NCBI RefSeq assembly: GCF_000178835.2
Contig: NC_015275.1
Location: forward strand, 1,943,001-2,007,000
Length of the DNA stretch: 64,000 nucleotides
Reading direction: 5' to 3'
Source: Cellulosilyticum lentocellum DSM 5427
GTDB taxonomy: Bacteria; Bacillota; Clostridia; Lachnospirales; Cellulosilyticaceae
Below are positions 54,116-62,963 of this stretch, piece by piece. The number at the start of each line of letters is the position of its first letter. Position 1 is the first letter of the stretch. Under the pieces are notes generated by a model, which saw only the letters and a list, made by a program, of their open reading frames with translations, had not been told where the DNA came from and did no database searches. Both the position numbers and the translations under genes were made by a program.

Positions 54116-55012
54116 ATGAGACTAGAAGGTACGATTATTAAAGGTATAGCAGGCTTTTACTATGTAGAAGCTAATAAGACTATCTATGAATGTAAAGCAA
54201 GAGGTAAATTCAGAAATAAAAACATTATCCCCGTCATAGGGGATAATGTGCTTATTAGCTTGAAAAAGGAAGAAAATTCAAACGATCGTTATTTAGAGGG
54301 AACTATAGAAGAAATTCTAGAGCGAAAAAACAGTTTAATTAGACCAGCCGTGGCTAATGTAGATCAGGCCATGGTAGTATTTTCAGTGAGTTATCCTCAG
54401 CTTCACATAGATCTTTTGGATCGCTTTTTGCTACACATTGAAAAAGAAGACATCGTCCCTTATATATTACTGAATAAAATAGACGAAGGTAATGAAAATG
54501 AATATGCTGAGCTTGTAGAACGCTACACTAAAATAGGCTATGAAGTGATTTGTTTATCAGCGAAAATGAAAATTAACACAGAACTTCTGATGCCTAAGCT
54601 ACAGAATAAAACAACTGTTTTCGCAGGACCATCAGGTGTTGGAAAATCTACACTTATTAATACTATAGAAGAGAATTTGAAATTAGAAACAGGAGAGGTA
54701 AGTGATAAGATAAAAAGAGGTAAACATACCACAAGACATGTAGAGCTTATCCCATTAAGTGAAGGTGGCTTTGTACTAGATACACCAGGATTTACTTCAT
54801 TACAATTAGAGGGTATGGAAGCGGATCAGCTTCAATACTATTTTCCAGAGTTTGATGCTTTCTTAGGCTCATGTAAGTTTAGAGGATGTACCCATTTACA
54901 TGAACCGGGATGTGAGGTCATTAAAGCTTTAGAAAAGGGAGAAATATATGAGGAGCGCTATGAAGCATATGCAGCGTACTACAAACAATTAAAAGAGATA
55001 AGGAGATGGTAA
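54116..55012 (+). CDS. rsgA: Ribosome small-subunit-dependent GTPase A
   Basis: A 298-residue circularly permuted GTPase that helps 30S maturation. The OB fold covers about 1-65; G4 LLNKIDE, then G1 GPSGVGKSTLIN (about 171-182), and G3 DTPGF follow in the permuted order; the zinc motif is CKFRGCTHLHEPGC near the C-terminus (Cys, Cys, His, Cys). It begins one base after the prkC stop. Bacillus orders prpC-prkC-rsgA-rpe-thiN in the same way. Confidence 0.96.
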   Translation: MRLEGTIIKGIAGFYYVEANKTIYECKARGKFRNKNIIPVIGDNVLISLKKEENSNDRYLEGTIEEILERKNSLIRPAVANVDQAMVVFSVSYPQLHIDLLDRFLLHIEKEDIVPYILLNKIDEGNENEYAELVERYTKIGYEVICLSAKMKINTELLMPKLQNKTTVFAGPSGVGKSTLINTIEENLKLETGEVSDKIKRGKHTTRHVELIPLSEGGFVLDTPGFTSLQLEGMEADQLQYYFPEFDAFLGSCKFRGCTHLHEPGCEVIKALEKGEIYEERYEAYAAYYKQLKEIRRW

Positions 55013-55013
55013 T

Positions 55014-55676
55014 GTGATTCATTTGAGTCCTTCAATACTTGCAGCGGATTTTGCTAATTTGCAGAAGGAGATAGAGAGTGTACAAGAGGGAGGCGCTACT
55101 TATATCCATGTGGATGTTATGGATGGTGCTTTCGTTCCTAATATTTCATTAGGTGCACCTGTAGCTAAAAGTATTCGCCCTCATATTAAGGGAGTAATGG
55201 ATGTCCATTTAATGATTGAGGCACCAGAACGTTATTTAGAAGATTTTAAGGTGGCAGGTGCAGATATATTAACAGTTCATCTTGAAGCAACTCATCATAT
55301 TCATAGAGTTGTTCAACGTATTCATGATTTAGGAATGAAAGCTGGGATTTCACTTAATCCAGGAACACCTGTAAGTTTATTAGAACCCATTATAGAGGAT
55401 ATTGATTTAGTGCTGATTATGTCCGTTAACCCAGGCTTTGGTGGTCAAAAATTTATTCCTTATTCACTAGAGAAATTGATGCAAGTTAAAGCTCTAGCAC
55501 AAAAACATAATCGATTGGATTTACTTATTGAGGTAGATGGTGGTGTAACAATGGATAATGCAGAGGCAATTATTAAAGCAGGTGCTAATGTACTGGTGGC
55601 TGGTTCATCTGTATTTGATGGTAAAGCAGCTACGGCAAATGCAAAGGCTTTTGTAAAACTTTTTGAAAGCTGCTAA
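55014..55676 (+). CDS. rpe: Ribulose-phosphate 3-epimerase
   Basis: A 220-residue TIM-barrel enzyme interconverting ribulose 5-phosphate and xylulose 5-phosphate. Motifs: SPSILAADFANL, HVDVMDGAFVPN (metal His/Asp), MDVHLMIE, HLEATHH, MSVNPGFGGQKF and EVDGGV. The start is GTG at 55014, four bases after AGGAGATGGTAAT and one base after the rsgA stop. Length is normal. Confidence 0.95.
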   Translation: MIHLSPSILAADFANLQKEIESVQEGGATYIHVDVMDGAFVPNISLGAPVAKSIRPHIKGVMDVHLMIEAPERYLEDFKVAGADILTVHLEATHHIHRVVQRIHDLGMKAGISLNPGTPVSLLEPIIEDIDLVLIMSVNPGFGGQKFIPYSLEKLMQVKALAQKHNRLDLLIEVDGGVTMDNAEAIIKAGANVLVAGSSVFDGKAATANAKAFVKLFESC

Positions 55677-55681
55677 GCCCT

Positions 55682-56314
55682 ATGAAAGTACTTATTTTAA
55701 CAAATGGAGAATATGGAGACTATAGTTTTTGTCAAGAGGAAAGTCACTATGACCGAGTTATTTGTGCAGATCGTGGTATATGTCATGCTAGAGCATTAGG
55801 AATCACACCAGATTTAATAGTCGGAGATTTTGACAGTGGAAGTGAAGAGGACTTAACTTATTTTGAGAGTCAGGGCATTCGTGTGTTGCGTTTTAAACCT
55901 GAAAAAGATGAAACAGATACAGAAATTGCAGTTCAGCAAGCTATTGAAATGGGTGCAAAAGAAGTGGATATATATGGTGGGTTAGGAAGTAGATTAGATC
56001 ATAGCCTAGCTAATATTCATCTTTTATACCCTCTATTAAAAAGAGGAATAAGTGGACGTTTGTTAAATCCCAATAATAGTGTATCTTTAGCGATGCATCA
56101 GTGCATCATTAAAGGGGAAAAAGGAGATTTGGTAAGTCTTATTCCTTTTGCGGGTGATGTAGAAGGGGTGACAACAACAGGACTGGCTTATGCGCTTCAC
56201 AATGCTACTATACCTATAGGGACAAGTCTTGGAATTAGCAACTATTTACTAGGTCAGGTAGCAGAAGTAACAATGAAAAAAGGTGTTTTGATAGTCATTA
56301 AAGCAAATGATTAA
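55682..56314 (+). CDS. thiN: Thiamine pyrophosphokinase
   Basis: A 210-residue kinase that converts thiamine to thiamine pyrophosphate. Motifs seen: CADRGICHAR, PDLIVGDFDSGS, EKDETDTEIA and YGGLGSRLDHSLANIHLL, which form the ATP/Mg and thiamine sites; the C-terminal beta-domain has GVTTTGLAYAL. It lies five bases after rpe, with a weak ribosome site, so it may be translationally coupled. Confidence 0.94.
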   Translation: MKVLILTNGEYGDYSFCQEESHYDRVICADRGICHARALGITPDLIVGDFDSGSEEDLTYFESQGIRVLRFKPEKDETDTEIAVQQAIEMGAKEVDIYGGLGSRLDHSLANIHLLYPLLKRGISGRLLNPNNSVSLAMHQCIIKGEKGDLVSLIPFAGDVEGVTTTGLAYALHNATIPIGTSLGISNYLLGQVAEVTMKKGVLIVIKAND

Positions 56315-56358
56315 AATTTAAGTCATAGAGAATAGATTTTAGAAATATGATAAAAATA

Positions 56359-56386
56359 AAAGCGATTACCGAAAGGTAATCGCTTT
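56359..56386. terminator. Bidirectional terminator between thiN and rpmB
   Basis: AAAGCGATTACC and GGTAATCGCTTT form a perfect 12-bp stem with a GAAA loop; A-rich on the left and T-rich on the right, so it serves both convergent genes. Confidence 0.9.
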
Positions 56387-56405
56387 ATTTATAGCAAGCT
56401 TGTAA

Positions 56406-56591
56406 CTACGCACGTGCTACTAAGTTTGAACGTAAGCAACGTGTACAAACATTCATAGTTTTAACAGCTCCGTTTTGGTTAACTCTAACTTTTCTAACAT
56501 TAGACTTCCACATTTTGTTAGATCTTCTATGAGAGTGGCTCACTTTAATACCAAAATGTACGTCTTTTGAACAAATTTCGCATTTTGCCAA
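56406..56591 (-). CDS. rpmB: 50S ribosomal protein L28
   Basis: A 61-residue protein. AKCEICSKDVHFGIKVSHSHRRSN and the late CTRCLRSN give two CxxC zinc pairs, as in the Zn-binding form of L28. The start is probably TTG at 56591 (in front of GCAAAATGC), eight bases after AGGAGG; a GTG at 56600 lies in the ribosome site itself. It is on the minus strand next to an asp23-fakA pair, the usual arrangement in Bacillota. Confidence 0.94.
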   Translation of the reverse strand: MAKCEICSKDVHFGIKVSHSHRRSNKMWKSNVRKVRVNQNGAVKTMNVCTRCLRSNLVARA

Positions 56592-56634
56592 TTTGAACAC
56601 CTCCTTGTCTTAAATCCGTGACATAACAAGGGTT

Positions 56635-56663
56635 ATTGTAACAGATAATAGGACATATTGCAA
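56635..56663 (-). promoter_or_regulatory. Sigma-A promoter of rpmB (minus strand)
   Basis: On the minus strand TTGCAA (56663-56658) and TACAAT (56640-56635) are separated by 17 bases. About 44 bases upstream of the start codon. Confidence 0.7.
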
Positions 56664-56808
56664 GTAGTAGGACGTTTAATTTTTTGGAAAAATTCACTTT
56701 CCGATGATTTGGATGTATAAAGGCTTTTTTATTTGACAATGATGTGATATAATGATAAAAAATTTAATTAAATTGAAATGAGTATGGACTAGATGAGGAG
56801 GTCTATTT

Positions 56809-57168
56809 ATGCCAAGTAATTTTTCAAATGAATATGGTCATATAATAATCAACGAAGAAGTTATTGCACAGATTAGTGGTGTAACAGCTATGGAGTGTTA
56901 TGGCGTTGTTGGCATGGCCGCTAGAAACGTAAAAGACGGCATTGTACATCTATTAAAGGGTGAAAGCTTAACCAAAGGGATAGCCGTGCGTTTAAATGAA
57001 AATAAAGCCAATATTGACTTTCATGTTATAGTCGAATACGGTACTAAGATTTCTGCTGTAGCAGATAACCTAATGAGTACAGTAAAATACAAAGTAAAAG
57101 ATGCACTTGGTATTGAAGTCGAAAGTATTCGTATCTTCATTGAGGGTGTAAGAGTAGATAAAGAATAA
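56809..57168 (+). CDS. yloU: Asp23/Gls24 family protein (YloU type)
   Basis: A 119-residue Asp23/Gls24 family protein. Family features are GHIIINEEVIAQISGVTAME at the N-terminus and VESIRIFIEGVRV at the C-terminus. In Bacillota this paralog sits upstream of fakA (yloU-yloV) and is distinct from the nusB-linked one at 18181. RBS GATGAGGAGGTC upstream. TTGACA at 56733 is the best promoter candidate but lacks a good -10. Confidence 0.93.
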   Translation: MPSNFSNEYGHIIINEEVIAQISGVTAMECYGVVGMAARNVKDGIVHLLKGESLTKGIAVRLNENKANIDFHVIVEYGTKISAVADNLMSTVKYKVKDALGIEVESIRIFIEGVRVDKE

Positions 57169-57211
57169 TAGTTTGTATAAGAACCTTGATGGGTTTGAGG
57201 AGGCATATAAA

Positions 57212-58861
57212 GTGGAAGTTAGAAAAATAGATGCAGCTCAGCTTCAAGCAATGTTTATTGCAGGAGCTCAGCTACTAGATGAAAAGAAGCAGATGGTTAA
57301 TGAAATGAATGTCTTTCCAGTGCCAGATGGTGATACAGGAACTAATATGTCATTAACAATCTTAGCGGCTGCAAAGGAAGTAGAAGCTGCTACTAAAGTA
57401 GATTATAGCTCTATTGCTAAGGCAGCAGCAACAGGTTCTTTAAGAGGAGCTAGAGGAAACTCAGGTGTTATTTTATCTCAGCTTATTAGAGGCTTTTCAA
57501 AAAGTATTACGGAAGCTACAGAGAATGGAGAAGAAATTGATACTGTAGTACTTGCTAATGCTTTCCAAAAAGGAGTAGATACAGCTTATAAAGCAGTTAT
57601 GAAACCTAAAGAAGGAACAATCTTAACTGTAGCAAGAGAGATTGCAATTAAAGCTCTTGAGATGAGCCTTGAAACAGCAGATATGAATGTGTTTATTGAA
57701 AGTGTGCTTCAACATGGTTATGAAACACTTAATAAAACACCAGATATGCTTCCAGTTTTAAAAGAAGCTGGTGTTGTAGATGCAGGTGGACAAGGATTAC
57801 TATGCATATTAGAAGGTGCAGCTCGTGTTATTATTGAAAACCTTCAAATTGAAATTAAAAAGCCGACAGTAGCGCCAAACGAAGCAGCATTTGCGGCACT
57901 TAAGAATTTTAATACAGAAGATATTACCTTTGGTTATTGTACAGAATTTATTGCAACTAAAAACCAAGGTTCTAAATATGAAGAAGAAAGTTTTAAAGCG
58001 TACCTTGAAAGTATTGGTGATAGTATTGTAGTCGTATCGGATGAGGAATATGTAAAGGTACATGTACACACAGATAATCCGGGACTAGCTCTTCAAAAAG
58101 CACTTGAATTTGGTGCACTTCATAACTTAAAAATTGAGAATATGAGAGAGCAACATTCTTCTATTTTTAATGAAGGTGAAGAAGCAAGTAGCGAACCTAA
58201 GAAAGACCTAGGTTTTGTTTCTATTGCTGCAGGTAGTGGTATTGCAGACATTATGAAAAGCTTAGGGGTTGACCAAGTGATTGAGGGTGGTCAAACCATG
58301 AACCCTAGTACAGAAGATATTTTAAAAGCGGTTAAAGCATGTCATGCTGAAAAAGTAGTTGTGCTACCTAATAATAAAAATATTATTTTAGCTGCAGAGC
58401 AAGCAGCAGCTATAGATGAAGAAACAAAAGTTTTTGTACTACCAACAACAACTATGCCTCAAGGTATTGCAGCTATGATTGCCAAGGATGGCCATGATGG
58501 AGATGTTGAAGAGTTAATGGAAGATATGAAGGAAGCTGTATCAGGTGTACAGACAGCTCAGATTACCATTGCTGTAAGAGATACAACTTTAGAAGGTGAA
58601 AATATTATAGATGGTGAATACCTAGGGATGTTAGAAGGACGTATTGTAGTACATCACAAAGATTTAAAAGTAACTTTCAATGAATTGCTTAAAAAAATGA
58701 AAGAAGATGCTGAAGTTATTACTGTGTATTACGGCGAAGAAATCACAGAAGAAATGGCTAAAGATTATCAAAAAGATGCAGAAGCTATTTTTGAAGATGC
58801 AGACGTTGAACTTTATCATGGGAACCAACCTGTATATTACTTTATGATTTCTGCAGAATAA
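57212..58861 (+). CDS. fakA: Fatty acid kinase catalytic subunit FakA (YloV; DAK-like)
   Basis: A 549-residue protein. The N-terminal DhaL-like kinase domain has NVFPVPDGDTGTNMSLT (metal-binding Asp residues) and GARGNSGVILSQLIRG; the middle and C-terminal DegV-like domains include VVVLPNNKN and VLPTTTMPQGIAA. FakA phosphorylates fatty acids delivered by FakB (DegV) proteins. The likely start is GTG at 57212 after GGAGGCATATAAA; an in-frame upstream reading begins with TTG at 57173 and lacks a site. No FakB is visible here. Confidence 0.93.
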   Translation: MEVRKIDAAQLQAMFIAGAQLLDEKKQMVNEMNVFPVPDGDTGTNMSLTILAAAKEVEAATKVDYSSIAKAAATGSLRGARGNSGVILSQLIRGFSKSITEATENGEEIDTVVLANAFQKGVDTAYKAVMKPKEGTILTVAREIAIKALEMSLETADMNVFIESVLQHGYETLNKTPDMLPVLKEAGVVDAGGQGLLCILEGAARVIIENLQIEIKKPTVAPNEAAFAALKNFNTEDITFGYCTEFIATKNQGSKYEEESFKAYLESIGDSIVVVSDEEYVKVHVHTDNPGLALQKALEFGALHNLKIENMREQHSSIFNEGEEASSEPKKDLGFVSIAAGSGIADIMKSLGVDQVIEGGQTMNPSTEDILKAVKACHAEKVVVLPNNKNIILAAEQAAAIDEETKVFVLPTTTMPQGIAAMIAKDGHDGDVEELMEDMKEAVSGVQTAQITIAVRDTTLEGENIIDGEYLGMLEGRIVVHHKDLKVTFNELLKKMKEDAEVITVYYGEEITEEMAKDYQKDAEAIFEDADVELYHGNQPVYYFMISAE

Positions 58862-58873
58862 GCATAAACTCAT

Positions 58874-58912
58874 AGGCAATTCCATACAATGTGTGTGGAT
58901 TTGCCTTTTTTA
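58874..58912 (+). terminator. Terminator between fakA and recG
   Basis: AGGCAA (58874-58879) pairs with TTGCCT (58901-58906), with inner TCCA/TGGA, then TTTTT. It lies only 20 bases before the recG start, so recG probably has reduced readthrough or its own signal. Confidence 0.65.
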
Positions 58913-58932
58913 TGTGGAAAGGAGGAGGAAGG

Positions 58933-60996
58933 GTGCTTTTAAGTGATTCCATTAATGAACTTAAAGGGGTAGGAGACAAAGTAGGAGATAAACTTAGAAA
59001 ATTAGGGATTTATACCTTGAAGGATATGATAGAACACTATCCTAGAGAATATGAGGACCGTAGACAAATTACGCCTCTTGCTGCATGTGAATTAGATGAA
59101 CCGCAAAATGTGCTGGTAACGGTATGTAGTAAGCCACAAATTGCTAAGAAAGGGAATAAGATTTTAGTCAGTTTTCGAGTGAAAGATGAGACAAGTAGCA
59201 TTATGGTTACTTTTTTTGGACAAGCTTATATGCGTAACAACTTTGTTATGGGTGAAAAATATTTACTTTATGGGAAAATCAAACATAAGTATGGTCAATT
59301 AGAAATGGATTCTCCTGAATATCAAAAGGTAGCTGATCCCTCAAAATTAGGGACAGTAGCTAAAATTACCCCTATTTATCCTACAACGCAGAAGTTATCA
59401 CAAAAAGTGATTAGGGGTTTAATAGAACACTGTTTAAATGAGGTGCTACCAGAAGTCAAAGATCATCTTCCAGAACGCATTATTAAGCAATATCATCTTG
59501 TAAGTAAAGAGGAAGCCTTAAGGGGGATTCACTTTCCAAAGGATTCAGAGCATTTTTTTGAAGCAAGAAAACGCCTTGTATTTGAGGAGCTTTTTATGCT
59601 GCAGCTTTCCTTATATCAATTAAAAGCGGACTTTGCCACTAAGCTCATGGGAATTGCTCATGATGTAACATCAGAATTAAAAGCTTTTATGGCTTCTTTA
59701 CCATTTGAGCTGACTGGTGCACAGAAAAGGGTGATGCGTGAGATTGTAGGCGATATGAAAAGTCCTTATGCAATGAATCGTTTAGTACAAGGAGATGTAG
59801 GCTCAGGGAAAACGGTTATTGCAGCCATCAGTTTATTTTTAGTTGTTAAAGATGGCTTCCAAGGTGCACTTATGGCTCCGACTGAGGTATTAGTTGTGCA
59901 GCACTATGAATTCATCAAAGGAATTATGGAGCCATTTGGTATACAAGTTGGTCTTTTAACAGGCTCTACCACAGCTAAACAAAAAAGAGAATTGTTAGCG
60001 GCTATTAAAACCAATGAAATCCAGATTGTAGTGGGAACCCATGCCTTGATTGAAGATAATGTGGAAATACCAAACCTAGGATTAGTGATTACCGATGAAC
60101 AACATCGTTTTGGAGTAAGGCAGCGTTTAAAATTAACAGAGAAAGGTCATTTGCCAGATGTAATGGTTATGACAGCTACACCTATTCCTAGGACTTTAGC
60201 ACTTATTTTATATGGGGATATGGATATCTCCATTATTGATGAGTTGCCACCAGGAAGGCAACCTATTCGTACGAATGCTGTAGATTCAGCTTATCATCCA
60301 CGGATTTATCGCTTTATAGAAAAGCAAATCGAAGCAGGTAGACAATGTTATATTATTTGTCCTATGGTAGAAGAAAGCGAAAAGACTAGTGAGCTTAAAA
60401 ATGTAATAGAGTATACAGAGTATTTAAAAACACAGGTGTTTCCTCATATTCCTATAGCTTATTTACATGGTAAGATGAAGCCAAAAGAAAAAAATGAGAT
60501 TATGGCACAGTTTGCAAGAGCAGAGACTAAAATTCTTGTGTCTACTACCGTTATTGAAGTAGGGGTTAATGTGCCCAATGCAACGATTATCTTAATTGAA
60601 AATGCAGAAAGGTTTGGACTTGCTCAACTGCACCAATTACGTGGACGGGTAGGTCGTGGCAAACATCAATCTTATTGCGTTTTAGTAAGTGATTCAAAAA
60701 ATAAAGTGACGAAAAAAAGGCTCAAAATTATGGAAGAGAGTACAGATGGCTTTGTTATTGCAGAAACGGACCTTAAACTTAGAGGACCAGGAGAATTTTT
60801 TGGGACGAAGCAACATGGCCTTCCAGAAATGAAAATTGCCAATCTTTATACGGATGCTAAAGTGCTAGGTGAAGTACAAGGGTGTGTGAAAAATCTATTA
60901 GCAATAGATCCAAATTTAGGCGAAACCCAGAATAATCAATTGCTGCAGGAGATTCAAGCAAGGTTAAACGAACAATCATTGCATAATGCTTTATAA
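58933..60996 (+). CDS. recG: ATP-dependent DNA helicase RecG
   Basis: A 687-residue branched-DNA helicase for fork regression and recombination. The wedge OB domain covers about 1-160; Walker A is QGDVGSGKTVIAA, the DEAH-type box is VITDEQHRFG, and helicase motifs TATPIPRTLAL and QLRGRVGRG follow. The GTG at 58933 (MLLSDSINELKGVG) is seven bases after GGAGG and fits the family N-terminus; a longer reading starts at 58891 inside the terminator. Confidence 0.95.
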   Translation: MLLSDSINELKGVGDKVGDKLRKLGIYTLKDMIEHYPREYEDRRQITPLAACELDEPQNVLVTVCSKPQIAKKGNKILVSFRVKDETSSIMVTFFGQAYMRNNFVMGEKYLLYGKIKHKYGQLEMDSPEYQKVADPSKLGTVAKITPIYPTTQKLSQKVIRGLIEHCLNEVLPEVKDHLPERIIKQYHLVSKEEALRGIHFPKDSEHFFEARKRLVFEELFMLQLSLYQLKADFATKLMGIAHDVTSELKAFMASLPFELTGAQKRVMREIVGDMKSPYAMNRLVQGDVGSGKTVIAAISLFLVVKDGFQGALMAPTEVLVVQHYEFIKGIMEPFGIQVGLLTGSTTAKQKRELLAAIKTNEIQIVVGTHALIEDNVEIPNLGLVITDEQHRFGVRQRLKLTEKGHLPDVMVMTATPIPRTLALILYGDMDISIIDELPPGRQPIRTNAVDSAYHPRIYRFIEKQIEAGRQCYIICPMVEESEKTSELKNVIEYTEYLKTQVFPHIPIAYLHGKMKPKEKNEIMAQFARAETKILVSTTVIEVGVNVPNATIILIENAERFGLAQLHQLRGRVGRGKHQSYCVLVSDSKNKVTKKRLKIMEESTDGFVIAETDLKLRGPGEFFGTKQHGLPEMKIANLYTDAKVLGEVQGCVKNLLAIDPNLGETQNNQLLQEIQARLNEQSLHNAL

Positions 60997-61014
60997 TTGA
61001 AGAGCAATGAAGAA

Positions 61015-61190
61015 TTAAAAGGCAATAAAGAAGTAATAATGAATAGTGAAAAACTAAAAAGCAATTAAGAATGAGCCATTAGAAAGACTAGTGAGAAATT
61101 TTGACATAAAAATAATAAGTACTAATCCTGAGAAATGTTTTAATTAACACTTCTCCATTCTTTATTTTTTACTATTATTGCCTTAAAAAG
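61015..61190. repeat. Imperfect inverted-repeat element upstream of rsmD (MITE-like)
   Basis: The 205-base gap between recG and rsmD is purine-rich on the left and pyrimidine-rich on the right. The ends AAGGCAATA (61019-61027) and TATTGCCTT (61176-61184) are perfect inverted repeats, with ATAGTGAAAAA against TTTTTTACTAT further inside. No ORF. It could be a small mobile element or a decayed terminator. Confidence 0.45.
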
Positions 61191-61201
61191 GAGGATACAT
61201 T

Positions 61202-61756
61202 GTGAGAGTAATAAGTGGGCGTTGTAGAGGCACACATCTTGAAGCACCAGAGGGGATGAATACAAGACCTACAACAGATAGAATTAAAGAAACTTTATTT
61301 AATATGATTGCTTTTGATATACCAGAGTGTGAGTTCTTAGATTTATTTAGTGGCAGCGGTGCCATGGCCATAGAGGCCTTAAGCCGTGGTGGTAAACGAG
61401 CTGTTCTTGTAGAAAAAGATACTAAAGCTTTAGCCTGTATCGAACAGAATTTAGAAAAGACGCGTTTAAAGGCCGAAGCTAAAGTAGTGGCGTCTGATGT
61501 ATTTGAAGCATTAAAAAGATTAGAAGGAGAACAATTTGATATTATCTTTATGGATCCACCGTATGCCTTGGAAAATATACAAACTGTTCTAGAAATATTA
61601 GCTAAAAAGAAATTTTTAAAGGAAGACGGCTACATTATTCTCGAAAGAAGTACAAAGACTATTGTAAAGTTACCTCAAAATTTGGTATTATGGAAAGAAA
61701 AGCAGTATAAAACAACTACACTTAGTTTTATAAGAAGGGATATGGGCAGTGAATAG
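61202..61756 (+). CDS. rsmD: 16S rRNA (guanine-966-N2)-methyltransferase RsmD
   Basis: A 184-residue SAM-dependent methyltransferase acting on G966 of 16S rRNA. Motifs: RVISGRCRGTHLEAPEG, RPTTDRIKETLFNM, DLFSGSGAMAIEALSRG (SAM site) and FMDPPYAL, the NPPY-type catalytic motif. GTG start behind AGGAGGATACATT. It overlaps coaD by eight bases. Confidence 0.95.
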   Translation: MRVISGRCRGTHLEAPEGMNTRPTTDRIKETLFNMIAFDIPECEFLDLFSGSGAMAIEALSRGGKRAVLVEKDTKALACIEQNLEKTRLKAEAKVVASDVFEALKRLEGEQFDIIFMDPPYALENIQTVLEILAKKKFLKEDGYIILERSTKTIVKLPQNLVLWKEKQYKTTTLSFIRRDMGSE

Positions 61757-62237
61757 AGGGATTTATCCAGGAAGTTTTGATCCAATGACTAATGGACATC
61801 TAGATATTATTACAAGAGCAGCTAAAATAGTAGATGAACTCATTGTGGCAGTACTCCTTAATCCTAAAAAAGGGACAGGACTATTATCTGTTGAAGAGCG
61901 AATAGCTGTTATGAAGGAAGCGACTAAACATTTAGAAAATGTAAAAATTGATAGCTTTTCAGGTTTATTAGTAGATTTTGCTCATCAAAAACAAGCTAGA
62001 GTGATTATTAGGGGACTTCGCAATGGCTCAGATTTTGAGCAAGAGATGAATATGGCACAAATAAATAGTAGCTTATTAAAGGGTCTAGAAACAGTCTTTT
62101 TAATGACAGCACCAGAGCATGCTTATATGAGTTCCACTGCTGTAAGAGAAATTGTTTGTTTTGGTGGCGAATATGAAGCTTTTGTACCACCAGCTGTAGC
62201 CGATAAGTTAAAAATAAATAAGATGAGGGGTAGATAA
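61749..62237 (+). CDS. coaD: Phosphopantetheine adenylyltransferase
   Basis: A 162-residue enzyme that transfers AMP from ATP to 4'-phosphopantetheine in CoA synthesis. GIYPGSFDPMTNGHLDII contains the (T/H)xGH nucleotidyltransferase motif; RGLRNGSDFEQEMNMAQIN and YMSSTAVREI are the substrate and nucleotide regions. GTG start at 61749 within the end of rsmD, so the two are coupled. Confidence 0.95.
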   Translation: MNRGIYPGSFDPMTNGHLDIITRAAKIVDELIVAVLLNPKKGTGLLSVEERIAVMKEATKHLENVKIDSFSGLLVDFAHQKQARVIIRGLRNGSDFEQEMNMAQINSSLLKGLETVFLMTAPEHAYMSSTAVREIVCFGGEYEAFVPPAVADKLKINKMRGR

Positions 62238-62238
62238 A

Positions 62239-62781
62239 GTGGAAAATGCAAGATGTGGTGAAATCGCACTTTTATTAGACCAACTAGAAGACTTAATTGA
62301 TGAAGGCAAAACCAGCTTTTTATCTGGAAAGATTTCCATTGATAAGGATGCTATGATTGAGCTAGTAAGAGAGATTAGATTAAAACTGCCTACAGAAGTA
62401 CAACAATCGGTGTGGATTGTAGAAGAAAGAAATAAAATTCTTTCAGAAGCACAAAAAGAAGCACACCTTATTGTAGAAGAAGCTAGAGAACAAGCACAAG
62501 CGATGATTGAAAGAAATGAAATTACTCAGTTCGCAAGAGAGCGTGCAACTTCTATTGTAGAAACTGCAAAAGAGGATGCAAAACAAATTCATAGAGGGTC
62601 TATTGAATATGCACAAGATACTTGTCGTGATATGGAACAACATCTCAAAAATACATTAGAAGCTGTTCATGACGAGGTACAAAATTTTGAATCTTATATT
62701 ACAGATATGCTTCGTCAAGTATATGATAATAGACAAGAACTTAAAGAAATGGGTATTCAATTAGATAAAGAAGCAGAATAA
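62239..62781 (+). CDS. Coiled-coil protein of unknown function downstream of coaD
   Basis: A 180-residue hydrophilic protein with extended helices. Residues about 70-180 show heptad-like patterns rich in Glu/Ala/Gln (e.g. AQKEAHLIVEEAREQAQAM), resembling the stalk of ATP synthase b/E subunits or DivIVA-like proteins; there is no membrane helix. It begins with GTG one base after coaD and is probably co-transcribed. A gene like this often follows coaD in Clostridia, but I know no assigned function. Confidence 0.75.
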   Translation: MENARCGEIALLLDQLEDLIDEGKTSFLSGKISIDKDAMIELVREIRLKLPTEVQQSVWIVEERNKILSEAQKEAHLIVEEAREQAQAMIERNEITQFARERATSIVETAKEDAKQIHRGSIEYAQDTCRDMEQHLKNTLEAVHDEVQNFESYITDMLRQVYDNRQELKEMGIQLDKEAE

Positions 62782-62804
62782 TGCGCTTAAAATAAAATGA
62801 GAAA

Positions 62805-62832
62805 AATAGCACCTATGGTGTTATTTTTTTTT
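62805..62832 (+). terminator. Terminator after the coaD-linked gene
   Basis: AATAGCACC and GGTGTTATT pair (one G-U) with a three-base loop, followed by a long T run. Confidence 0.8.
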
Positions 62833-62963
62833 GATTTCATCACATAATAATAAAATAAGGATTGATAAGAAGCTACTTTTTATACATAGACAAATGGAAA
62901 ACAAATGCCTATAATAAAAGTATTGACAATATCAACCAATTACAAGTATTAGGAGGGGAAGCT

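Noticed and set aside
56733-56753. TTGACA plus TATAAT before the asp23-fakA genes
   Set aside because: The two hexamers are only nine bases apart; TTGACA with a 17-base spacer meets only TAAAAA. Not counted as a promoter.
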